In this document: positions 1 through 6,929 of the stretch, piece by piece | Position numbering within the stretch: position 1 is the first letter of the stretch | Layout of the letters: every line of letters begins with the position of its first letter | NCBI GenBank assembly: GCA_013695505.1 | Contig: JACDAH010000126.1 | Coordinates: 1-8,666 of the forward strand | DNA length: 8,666 nucleotides | Direction: 5' to 3' | Source of the DNA: Chloroflexota bacterium | Lineage (GTDB): Bacteria > Chloroflexota > Limnocylindria > Limnocylindrales > CSP1-4 | Notes under the pieces: generated by a model | Told to the model about the DNA's origin: nothing | The model's database searches: none | What the model saw: the letters and a program-made list of their open reading frames with translations, nothing else | Translations under genes and position numbers: made by a program

Positions 1-902
<902 letters not shown>

Positions 903-926
903 CGACCATGCGCGACGAACGCAGTA

Positions 927-944
927 CTCGGTCAGTAGACCGAG
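927..944 (-). terminator. Hairpin at the stop codon of the RlpA-like gene, possible transcription end
   Basis: This is a perfect inverted repeat: CTCGGTC (927-933), a 4-nt loop (934-937), then GACCGAG (938-944). Being symmetrical, it forms in the minus-strand transcript as well. It contains the stop codon of the RlpA-like gene at 934-932. There is no U-tract after it, so it is not a classic intrinsic terminator. It may instead act as a 3'-end stabiliser. It sits where the sigma/anti-sigma/RlpA transcript would be expected to end, ahead of pyrR. Confidence 0.4.
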
Positions 945-1513
945 ACGGTCACCCAGGTCGTGCCCTCCCATGACGGGCAGCCGCAGATGTCGAAGAAGTC
1001 CGGGGTGTACAGGTCGATGATCCGGCCAAGCCCGGCGTTCGCGGCCGGACCGTAGTCCCCGATCACACGCTCCAGGCAGCCGCCGGCGCCGCACACGATG
1101 ATCGTCGTCCCGCGCGGCAGCCGCATCGCGGTCGTCCCGTGGCCATAGAACGTCGCGTAGCCGCTCAGCTCGTATCGCGGCGGCTTCTGGGCGGACCCGC
1201 CGTGGGCTGCCGGGACCGCCACATGGGGCCGGTGCGGGATTACCCGCTTCGGCTCCTTGCCTGGCTCCGTCAGGAGCGTCGAGGAATCGATCCAGCCGGC
1301 TGCGCGGAAGGCGCCGTCGAGCGGCGCGACCGTCTTCTCGGTTGCCGAGGACGCCGGGACATGGACCGACTGGAACGTCGTCGGGTCGATCACCGAGGCG
1401 GGCGCGGGCCCAGCCGATCCGGCAATTCCCGGCAACGCACCCAGGGCGAGGGCGGCGGTGAGCGCCGCGCCTACAACCATTCGGGACTGCCGCAATAGAC
1501 GCGAACCATACAA
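932..1513 (-). CDS. RlpA-like double-psi beta-barrel secreted protein
   Basis: This is an exported protein of 193 residues. Residues 1-40 look like a Sec signal peptide: a basic n-region with three Arg (MYGSRLLRQSR), a hydrophobic core (VVGAALTAALALGALPGIAG) and an Ala-rich cleavage area. A low-complexity linker follows to about residue 113. Residues 115-193 are a double-psi beta-barrel of the RlpA/3D type: SGYATFYGHGTTAMRLPRGT, then GDYGP (Asp153) and GRIIDL (Asp167), the Asp positions typical of RlpA-like folds. Four cysteines (141, 146, 177, 179) could form disulfides outside the cell. Family members bind or cleave peptidoglycan glycan strands; activity here is inferred. The start is TTG at 1513. 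An ATG at 1480 would remove the basic n-region of the signal peptide, so the TTG is preferred although its ribosome site is weak. It lies 59 bp after the anti-sigma gene and is probably co-transcribed with it, suggesting a cell-wall role for that regulon. Confidence 0.8.
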   Translation of the reverse strand: MYGSRLLRQSRMVVGAALTAALALGALPGIAGSAGPAPASVIDPTTFQSVHVPASSATEKTVAPLDGAFRAAGWIDSSTLLTEPGKEPKRVIPHRPHVAVPAAHGGSAQKPPRYELSGYATFYGHGTTAMRLPRGTTIIVCGAGGCLERVIGDYGPAANAGLGRIIDLYTPDFFDICGCPSWEGTTWVTVSVY

Positions 1514-1545
1514 CTTCAGCGGCTGTCGCAGCGGAAGCCGGTCGG

Positions 1546-1562
1546 GCCGCGCAACACGCGGC
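1546..1562 (-). repeat. Perfect 6-bp hairpin between the anti-sigma and RlpA-like genes
   Basis: GCCGCG (1546-1551), a 5-nt loop and CGCGGC (1557-1562) form a tight GC stem in the 59-nt gap between the two genes. No U-tract follows it in the direction of transcription, so it could be an RNA-processing or stability element or partial attenuator. In DNA this GC-rich, chance is also possible. Confidence 0.35.
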
Positions 1563-1572
1563 GCCCGCGGGA

Positions 1573-3381
1573 TCAGCGGATGATGATCACCGGGCCGGCG
1601 ACCGTTTCGACCGTTCCGACGCCGTGGTCGGTCCAGGCGAGGAGCTGGATCTTGCCGCCGGCCGTGGCGCCCGCGTTCCCCGATTCGGCCCAGACGAGCG
1701 TGCCGTCGGAGATCGAGAAGCCCGCCGTCGCGAGCTTCCCGTCGAGAAGCGGCGTCTTCAAATTGACCCTGCCCCCGGAGCTGTCGACCGCGTACAGGCT
1801 CAACCGCCCGACGGCCGGGTTGTCCTTGTTGGCGATCCAGACCGCGAGATGGGTCCCGGTGCGGTCCCAGCGGGCATCCCAGTCCTCGATCTCGCCCGAC
1901 ACGATCGTCGTCTCGTTGCGACGCGTCGCCTGGTTGTCGGCGGGCGATTCGGGCGGCGAGCTCGTCGCGGCGTCGCGGGAGGTCGTGCTCCAGTCGCCAA
2001 TCACCAGCCGTCCGGAGTCCGGCGCAAACCCTGGATCGTCCGTGACGCGGATGGTGCCACTCCAGTAGACGGCCTTCCGGCCCGTGGGATCGACGGCCGG
2101 CCGCCAGGCCTGACCGGTCTCCCCCAGGCTCGTGACCTTGCGTGACCGGGGGTTGAGGGCAAACGAGCTCGGCTCCAGCCCGGTCCCGGCCCCGAGCTCG
2201 CCGTCCACCGTGCTACCGACGATGGTGTCGTCCGTCCACGAGCCGAATACCGAGCGGTGGTCCGTCGTCACCGGCTTCGCATTCCGATCCCCGACTTTCC
2301 AGAGGTAGATATCGGGACCGACCGACCGGTCGACCGGACGGGCGGTGAACGCGAACCAGTCGCCCGATCGCGAGTAGGACGCGGACTGGCCGACGAGGAT
2401 GACGTTGCGGGCGATCTCGATCCGGCTGCCGTCGGGCGACGGCGTGACCTCGACCGTTGGAGACGGCGATTCGCGCGGCGGCTGCTCGGACGGCGCAACC
2501 GTGCCGGGCGCCGATGGGGTTGGCTCGACCGCTGGCGAGGTCGCGGCCAATGAGGGCCGTGGCGGCGATGCGTTGGGCGACGCCGTCACGGCAGCACTGC
2601 GGGTCGGCTCGGGCGATCCGCTGGCGAGGGCGACCACCGACACAGTCCCGCTGTTGCCCGCGGGCGAGTCGGAGTTATAGACGATCACGCGTTCGCCATC
2701 GGCCGAACCGAAGACGCTCTTCGCGCCCTGATCGAGCGTCACCCCGTGATCCTCGGTCGGCGCCGTCGAGTCGCACGGCTGGGGCGAAGACGCCGGGCAT
2801 ACCTCGTCGACGTTCGCCGACTTGATCATCAGGGCGCCGTCGGAGGCGCGGGCCACGTACTCGAACTTGCGTTCGACCGGAATCGGGGTGACGCCGGGCG
2901 CCGACGCGGCGCCGGCGGCCGACGCGGCACTGGATGCGAGAGCGACGTGAGCCGGCGACTCCGTCGTGCCGTCACCGCCGAAGCGCTGGGAGGAGGTCAG
3001 CGTTCCAACGGCGACGGCAACGACGAGAGCCGCGGCAAGGACTGCGGAGGGAGCGAGGAGGGTTCGGTTCCAACGGCGGGCGATTCGGCTGCGGTCGTCC
3101 CGGAACCGGGCCTCTGCCTCGATGGCGGCCGCCGTCCGTGCCCACAGGTCGCGCGGTGGTGAGGGCATCCGGTCGAGCAGTGCCCGGATCTCGAGTCGCT
3201 GGGTCTCGTAGGCGGCGGCGGCGGACCGGCACGCGGGGCAGCCGGCGAGGTGGGTCTCGAGCCAGCCGGCCTCGGCGGGATCGAGCTGGGAATCGAGGCG
3301 GTCCGACAGGTCGACCTTGGCCCGGACATGGCTCGACGGCCAGTCGTCGGGACGGCTGGTGCGGTTGCGCCGGAGGTTCAT
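1573..3381 (-). CDS. ZAS-type anti-sigma factor with large extracytoplasmic beta-propeller-like domain
   Basis: This is a 602-residue membrane protein. Residues 18-51 fit the zinc-binding anti-sigma (ZAS) pattern exactly: His18-x25-His44-x3-Cys48-x2-Cys51 (HLAGCPAC). This domain normally holds an ECF sigma factor inactive at the membrane. One hydrophobic span (about 108-128, LLAPSAVLAAALVVAVAVGT) follows a basic stretch, placing the N-terminus in the cytoplasm. Outside are a first segment (about 165-255), a Pro/Ser/Thr-rich linker (about 255-315) and a C-terminal region (about 316-602). The C-terminal region has repeated strand-turn patterns such as SPDGSRI, SRSGDWFAFTA, DPTGRKAVYW and DRTGTHLAVW, typical of TolB/WD40-like beta-propeller blades. 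The ATG overlaps the sigma stop as ATGA, so the two are translationally coupled. The outer region is far longer than in simple RsiW-like proteins and probably senses an envelope state; the ligand is unknown. Confidence 0.87.
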   Translation of the reverse strand: MNLRRNRTSRPDDWPSSHVRAKVDLSDRLDSQLDPAEAGWLETHLAGCPACRSAAAAYETQRLEIRALLDRMPSPPRDLWARTAAAIEAEARFRDDRSRIARRWNRTLLAPSAVLAAALVVAVAVGTLTSSQRFGGDGTTESPAHVALASSAASAAGAASAPGVTPIPVERKFEYVARASDGALMIKSANVDEVCPASSPQPCDSTAPTEDHGVTLDQGAKSVFGSADGERVIVYNSDSPAGNSGTVSVVALASGSPEPTRSAAVTASPNASPPRPSLAATSPAVEPTPSAPGTVAPSEQPPRESPSPTVEVTPSPDGSRIEIARNVILVGQSASYSRSGDWFAFTARPVDRSVGPDIYLWKVGDRNAKPVTTDHRSVFGSWTDDTIVGSTVDGELGAGTGLEPSSFALNPRSRKVTSLGETGQAWRPAVDPTGRKAVYWSGTIRVTDDPGFAPDSGRLVIGDWSTTSRDAATSSPPESPADNQATRRNETTIVSGEIEDWDARWDRTGTHLAVWIANKDNPAVGRLSLYAVDSSGGRVNLKTPLLDGKLATAGFSISDGTLVWAESGNAGATAGGKIQLLAWTDHGVGTVETVAGPVIIIR

Positions 3382-4031
3382 CGGGCGGCCCCAGAGCGGC
3401 GATCGCCGGCCGAGGCTGCCTCGTCGACGGCTGCCTCCGCCTCAGCTTCGGCCTGGCGCTCCACGGCGAGCGCCTGCCGCAGGCTCTCGCGAGCGCGGGT
3501 CAGGAGGGCGCGGGCGGCGACGTGACTGACGCCGAGGGCGGCGGCCAGCTCCAGCCCCGTCAGATCGTGGAGCTCGGCGAGGAGGAGAGCGGCGCGCTGC
3601 CGCTCGGGGATCCGGGCGAGCGCCCGCTGGAGGTCGCCGGACAGATGAGCGTCCATCACCAGGCGCTCAGTCGACGGCGCAGCGCCGTGGCTCTCGCCGG
3701 TCCATGGCAGGAAACGGACGATCTTCTGCCGGCGGATGTGGTCGAGCGCCACGCGGTGGGCGATCTGGTACAGCCAGGCTCGGGCGTTCTCGGGCTTCTC
3801 GAGCACGTTGTAGTTGCGGTACGCCTTGACGAACGCGTCCTGCGTCAGATCGGCGGCGAGCTCGGGATCCCGGAGCATCCGGATCAGGTACGCGTAGATC
3901 TCGTTGTGATGTGCCGCGAACAGGTCTTCCACGAAGCCGGCGGCGGCATCCTGCTCCCAGGTGCCGCTCACGGCCGCGCCCCCACCGAAGCCCCGGCTTG
4001 CGCCGATTCGGTTGTCGAGCGCGCCGACCAT
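3378..4031 (-). CDS. ECF (sigma-70 family) RNA polymerase sigma factor
   Basis: This encodes a 217-residue ECF sigma factor. Region 2 lies at about residues 33-74 (FVEDLFAAHHNEIYAYLIRML, then DLTQDAFVKAYRNY), and includes the core-binding and -10 recognition helices. An ARAWLYQIAHRVALDHIRRQK stretch follows (84-104). Region 4, with its helix-turn-helix, is at about 133-188 (RIPERQRAALLLAELHDLTG, then ALGVSHVAARALLTRARESLRQAL). A charged Ala/Glu-rich tail ends the protein. ATG at 4031 is chosen because GGAGG lies 4 nt upstream. The frame is open to a GTG at 4088, but that has no ribosome site and adds unconserved residues. The gene overlaps its anti-sigma gene by 4 bp, the usual ECF pairing. 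A sequence at 4100-4126 resembles an ECF promoter, so it may drive its own expression. The target regulon cannot be told from the protein; the RlpA-like neighbour hints at the cell envelope. Confidence 0.92.
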   Translation of the reverse strand: MVGALDNRIGASRGFGGGAAVSGTWEQDAAAGFVEDLFAAHHNEIYAYLIRMLRDPELAADLTQDAFVKAYRNYNVLEKPENARAWLYQIAHRVALDHIRRQKIVRFLPWTGESHGAAPSTERLVMDAHLSGDLQRALARIPERQRAALLLAELHDLTGLELAAALGVSHVAARALLTRARESLRQALAVERQAEAEAEAAVDEAASAGDRRSGAAR

Positions 4032-4099
4032 GCAACCTCCGAGTCCGATCCTGACGGGGCCGATGCGCGCGACGCTTGCCATGCGCACCGTGGTCCGAA

Positions 4100-4126
4100 G
4101 ACGTGGGTACCGGCTGTCTTGTGACG
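4100..4126 (-). promoter_or_regulatory. Candidate ECF-type promoter of the sigma/anti-sigma operon
   Basis: The minus strand carries CGTCACA (4126-4120), then 16 nt, then CGTC (4103-4100). This matches the general ECF layout of a -35 element followed after about 16 nt by a CGTC -10. The -35 resembles the TGTCACA of ECF41-type promoters. It sits in the 121-bp gap before the sigma gene. Initiation near 4092 would give a leader of about 60 nt ending in the strong GGAGG site. The sigma protein itself is not ECF41-like (it lacks the long C-terminal domain), so autoregulation is inferred only from position. Confidence 0.42.
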
Positions 4127-4152
4127 CCGTCCCCCCAGCGGCGTGGCCGACA

Positions 4153-5160
4153 TCAGCCGGATGCCTCCGCCGGCGCCGAAGCCGTCCGTCGCGTTCGGGT
4201 CAGCAGCTCCTCGACCGCATCCTCGGGCGAGACGGGGTTGACCGGCAGGCCCGTCCCGAGCTCGAGGCCGGCGATCTCGCGAAGGCGAGGATGGATCTCC
4301 CAGTGCCAGTGGTAGGTGGCATCAACCTGCTCGCGCAGCGGCGCCGTGTGGAGGACCAGGTTGTAGGGCGGCCCGTCGAGGGTGACCGACAGCGACGCCA
4401 GGACCTGGCGGAGCGCCTCGGCCGTAGCCGCAACAGCGGTGTCTGTGGCGCGCCCGAAGTCCGCGTCGTGGCGGCGCGGCACGACCCACACCTCGAACGG
4501 CGAACGCGAGGCGAACGGCGCGAACGCGACGCTGTCATTGTCGTGCCAGATGAGTCGATCCGGGCGGGCGCCTTCGGTGCGGACGAGGCGGCACCACGGG
4601 CATTCGCCCTCGCGGATCACGAAACGCGCGGCGCCACCGAGCTCTTCGGCGATCCGGTGCGGGATCTGGGGCAGGTCGTACAGATCGAGACAGAGATGGT
4701 TGGTCCGCGCGCCCGCCTGACCGCCCCAGTTCTGGACCACCTGGAGATGATCGGTCAAGGCGGTCGTCCGGGCATCGGCCAGAGCGGTCCGGGCGGCGCG
4801 GAGCAGGGCGACGATCGTCTCGCTGCCGACGGCGTGGAGCGCCCGATGCTCCCCCGGCGGGGCCACGATCGTGCGCCAGCTGCCGCTCGCCCGGACGTCC
4901 TGGAGCGACACCTGGGCGACGCTCCCGTCGAGCTCCCGGGCCTGCGCGTCCGTCCCGATGACGTGGAACGCAAAGTCCTTCAGGATCCGCAGGCGGACGC
5001 CGTCACCGGCGGGCAGCCGGCAGTTCTGGCAGTCGCCGCCGTCATCGATCTGCTCGGCGGACCGGGCGAACCGGTCGCGATGGAACGCGCGATCGACGAC
5101 CGTCGCGACCCACCAGCCCGTGATCGCGTCCTTGCGCAGCTCGAACAGGCCGGCCGTCAC
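4153..5160 (-). CDS. GalT-family (galactose-1-phosphate uridylyltransferase-like) protein with altered active site
   Basis: This 335-residue protein aligns with GalT in order along its length. Residue 1 is the GTG at 5160. A first CxxC is at Cys44/Cys47, a GEHRALH segment holds a His near 105, the segment NWGGQAGART-NHLCLDLYDLPQIP occupies about 144-167, and a second CxxC (ECPWC) is at 187/190. An SPFEVWVVPRRH strand follows, and near the end come HWHWEIHPRL (284-293) and GTGLPVNPVSPEDAVEEL, as in GalT's C-terminal metal site. GalT moves UMP between UDP-glucose and galactose-1-phosphate through a covalent His in an HPHxQ motif. Here that motif reads HLCLD: the zinc-binding first His remains (155), the nucleophile His is Cys157 and the Gln is Asp159. 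Substrate and even activity are therefore uncertain. The frame is open upstream to 5271, but that overlaps lipB by 110 bp and adds unconserved residues. The GTG one base after the lipB stop indicates coupling. Confidence 0.8.
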   Translation of the reverse strand: MTAGLFELRKDAITGWWVATVVDRAFHRDRFARSAEQIDDGGDCQNCRLPAGDGVRLRILKDFAFHVIGTDAQARELDGSVAQVSLQDVRASGSWRTIVAPPGEHRALHAVGSETIVALLRAARTALADARTTALTDHLQVVQNWGGQAGARTNHLCLDLYDLPQIPHRIAEELGGAARFVIREGECPWCRLVRTEGARPDRLIWHDNDSVAFAPFASRSPFEVWVVPRRHDADFGRATDTAVAATAEALRQVLASLSVTLDGPPYNLVLHTAPLREQVDATYHWHWEIHPRLREIAGLELGTGLPVNPVSPEDAVEELLTRTRRTASAPAEASG

Positions 5161-5161
5161 C

Positions 5162-6004
5162 TCAGCGAACCGCGGCGAGTGCGCCGGCCGGCGGACTGGC
5201 GGCAGGATCCGTCGCCCCGAAGCCGGCCAGCTCGACTCCGATCCGGGCGCTGAACGCCCGGGCGAAGACACCGGCCGCGGCCTCGACCGTCGTCGTTGAC
5301 GGCAGCTCGTCGGGCCGGCCCGCCTCGCGGGCGATCGAGGTCGAGACGACGTCCGGCATCCCGCAGGCGTCGATCAATTCGAAGCCGGCGAGGTCGGGGT
5401 CCACGTTGAGCGCGATCCCGTGATAGCTGACGCCCCGTTCGACCCGGATCCCGAGCGCCCCGATCTTGCGCGGCGCGTCGCCGGCGGAGAGGACCCAGCA
5501 GCCAGGGTGACCGTCGCGGCGCTCGGCGGTGACGCCGGCGGTGGCGCAGGTCTCGATCATCGCGGCCTCGAGCGCCCGTACCAGCGGCCGGACCAGGAGG
5601 CCGCGCCGGGACAGGGCGAGGATCGGGTAGGCGACGAGCTGGCCGGGCCCGTGCCACGTCACCTCGCCACCGCGCTCGACCCGGATCAGCTCGATGCCGC
5701 GGGCGGCGAGCTCGGACGATGTCGCCCGGACGTGCGAAACGTCGGCCTGGCGCCCGAGGGTCAGGACGGCGGCATGCTCCACGAGGAGCAGCCTGTCTCC
5801 GACTTCGTCCGCTGCCCGGGCCGCCGCGAGCGCGCGTTGGAACGACCAGACCGTTCGGTAGTCGGCTCGACCGAGCCACATCGCCTCGAGCGGGCCGGTC
5901 TCGGGCCGGTCGATCGGGCGGAAGAACCCGGGACTGCCCACCGACTCCTTCGCCGATTGGGGCGCGCGATCGTCCGGAGCGTCGATCAGGGAATTCGCGT
6001 CCAC
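5162..6004 (-). CDS. lipB: Octanoyl-[acyl-carrier-protein]:protein N-octanoyltransferase LipB
   Basis: LipB moves the octanoyl group from acyl carrier protein to lipoyl domains of pyruvate/2-oxoglutarate dehydrogenases and GcvH, the first step of lipoate assembly in the cytoplasm. Diagnostic motifs are all present: LLLVEHAAVLTLGR (72-85), RGGEVTWHGPGQLVAYPI (111-128), the catalytic Lys180 in RKIGALGIRVERGVSYHGIALNV, and the catalytic Cys214 in IDACGM. The 280-residue form starting at GTG 6004 has about 40 extra N-terminal residues compared with the usual start. ATG at 5881 (MWLGRADYRTVWSFQ) matches the family N-terminus better but has only a weak GAGG nearby. The GTG is kept because an extended -10 element lies exactly 6 nt upstream, which would suit a leaderless mRNA. 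The GalT-like gene follows after one base. LipA is not visible here. Confidence 0.93.
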   Translation of the reverse strand: MDANSLIDAPDDRAPQSAKESVGSPGFFRPIDRPETGPLEAMWLGRADYRTVWSFQRALAAARAADEVGDRLLLVEHAAVLTLGRQADVSHVRATSSELAARGIELIRVERGGEVTWHGPGQLVAYPILALSRRGLLVRPLVRALEAAMIETCATAGVTAERRDGHPGCWVLSAGDAPRKIGALGIRVERGVSYHGIALNVDPDLAGFELIDACGMPDVVSTSIAREAGRPDELPSTTTVEAAAGVFARAFSARIGVELAGFGATDPAASPPAGALAAVR

Positions 6005-6019
6005 GGCCGCACGATAGCA
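6005..6019 (-). promoter_or_regulatory. lipB: Candidate leaderless extended -10 promoter of lipB
   Basis: The minus strand reads TGCTATCGT (6019-6011), a good extended -10 (TGnTAnnnT). It is followed by 6 nt and then GTG at 6004, so RNA would start at or next to the start codon. No convincing -35 is seen, which extended -10 promoters do not need. There is no Shine-Dalgarno sequence before this GTG, in keeping with leaderless translation. Confidence 0.42.
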
Positions 6020-6068
6020 GGGGATGGGTTGGCGTCCCGTTGGCTGCCCGCCGCAGCCTGGGTCAGGA

Positions 6069-6887
6069 TCATCGTGGCGAGGCGATCGTATTGGCCCGGT
6101 CGTTGATCCCGCTGACCTCGATGTCGAGGAATACCGCGGTTGGGGTTCCGTCCACGTCCCACGTACCGTCGATCACCATACCGACGAGATGACCGTCGTC
6201 CGCCGCGAGCCAGGCGTCGGCGGCCCCCGTCGTCAGCCCGGCCAGCTTGGTCGCATCGTCGGCTGCGGTTGCCCGGTAGTGAACGGATGGCTGACCGTTT
6301 CGACGCTCGCTCGCCAGCTTGTGGAGGCCCGGCGACAGGCTCTCGAAGGCGGTGGCCAGGTCGATCGGCGACAGCGTCGTGAATGCGGCATCGAAATCTG
6401 CCGCCCCGCCCGGGCTCTTCGCCCAGCCTGCAGACCCCTCCTTGAGCCATGCCTCATCGCCGATGACGATCGCCTGGAGCCGCCCGCCGGCGAAGCCGTC
6501 GACGCCCGTCATCGTGAACTCGGCCGCCGGATCCGTGCCCTGGACAAGTGTCGATGCCATCTTCACCGTGCCGTTCGGCGGGGTGGCGGGCACGAGGCCG
6601 CGGCTCTCGACCGAGACCCGATACGAATCGAGGTCCGCGAGCGCGTTGGCACCGTCGACCAGGTCGGGTCCGTCGCCGGCCGGCTCTGGTCGGAGCGTGG
6701 GCACCTCGTCGATTTCGACGGGGGTCGCCTCCGGGGGTTCCGGCGTGGCGACGAACCGCGATGGACGGGGCGTCGCGGTGGGGACCATCAGATCGCATCC
6801 CGCGAGGAACGTGGCCGCGAGAACGATGAGGGCTGCGATCGTCGCCATCGGGTGGCGATGGGCGGCGAACGGGCGGCGGGCGGGCAT
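6069..6887 (-). CDS. LppX/LprG-like secreted lipoprotein
   Basis: This is a 272-residue predicted lipoprotein. The signal peptide is clear: basic MPARRPFAAHRH, a hydrophobic core (MATIAALIVLAATF) and lipobox LAGC with the acylated Cys at residue 31. A Pro/Thr-rich spacer runs to about residue 75. The rest has the look of the LppX_LprAFG/LolA-like half-barrel lipoproteins: a LDSYRVSVESRG start strand, a central GDEAWLKEGSAGWAK segment, FESLSPGLHKL, then GAADAWLAADDGHLVGMVIDG and a last strand ending FLDIEVSGIND. Such proteins bind or carry lipids outside the membrane in actinobacteria; the ligand here is unknown. It follows the cyclase gene by 42 bp and could be in one transcript. A TATGCT (6925-6920) is a weak local -10. 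The ribosome site before the ATG is poor (GGGG). Fold assignment is by general pattern; the lipoprotein nature is well supported. Confidence 0.82.
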   Translation of the reverse strand: MPARRPFAAHRHPMATIAALIVLAATFLAGCDLMVPTATPRPSRFVATPEPPEATPVEIDEVPTLRPEPAGDGPDLVDGANALADLDSYRVSVESRGLVPATPPNGTVKMASTLVQGTDPAAEFTMTGVDGFAGGRLQAIVIGDEAWLKEGSAGWAKSPGGAADFDAAFTTLSPIDLATAFESLSPGLHKLASERRNGQPSVHYRATAADDATKLAGLTTGAADAWLAADDGHLVGMVIDGTWDVDGTPTAVFLDIEVSGINDRANTIASPR

Positions 6888-6929
6888 CGGGACCCCGGCG
6901 CGGTGATGGTGATCGCCGGAGCATAGTCG

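Noticed and set aside
4032..4088. Upstream extension of the sigma gene to GTG 4088
   Set aside because: It has no ribosome site and unconserved residues, and it would leave the strong GGAGG before ATG 4031 unused. It would also place the start codon inside or next to the predicted transcript start.
2934..4124. Plus-strand frame of 396 codons opposite the sigma and anti-sigma genes
   Set aside because: It is antisense to two recognised domains. Its Arg/Gly-rich composition and lack of any known motif are typical of shadow frames in GC-rich DNA.
4124..4144. Inverted repeat ACGCCG/CGGCGT downstream of the GalT-like gene as a terminator
   Set aside because: The stem has only 6 bp with a 9-nt loop and no U-tract, and it overlaps the candidate ECF -35. 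It is too weak to call.
3961..5253. Plus-strand frame of 430 codons opposite the GalT-like gene
   Set aside because: It is long only because the minus-strand gene avoids A/T third positions. There is no motif or ribosome site, and the opposite strand aligns with GalT throughout.
5161..5271. Upstream extension of the GalT-like gene to GTG 5271
   Set aside because: It would overlap lipB by 110 bp and add low-complexity residues with no GalT similarity. The GTG at 5160 directly after the lipB stop is better.
6920..6925. TATGCT before the LppX-like lipoprotein as a separate promoter
   Set aside because: No -35 partner (GGACGC at the right distance is poor), and the 42-bp gap allows co-transcription with the cyclase. 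It is mentioned in the gene entry but not called.
6024..6926. Plus-strand 300-codon frame opposite the LppX-like lipoprotein
   Set aside because: It has no domain and Arg/Gly-rich shadow composition, while the minus strand has a clear signal peptide and lipobox.
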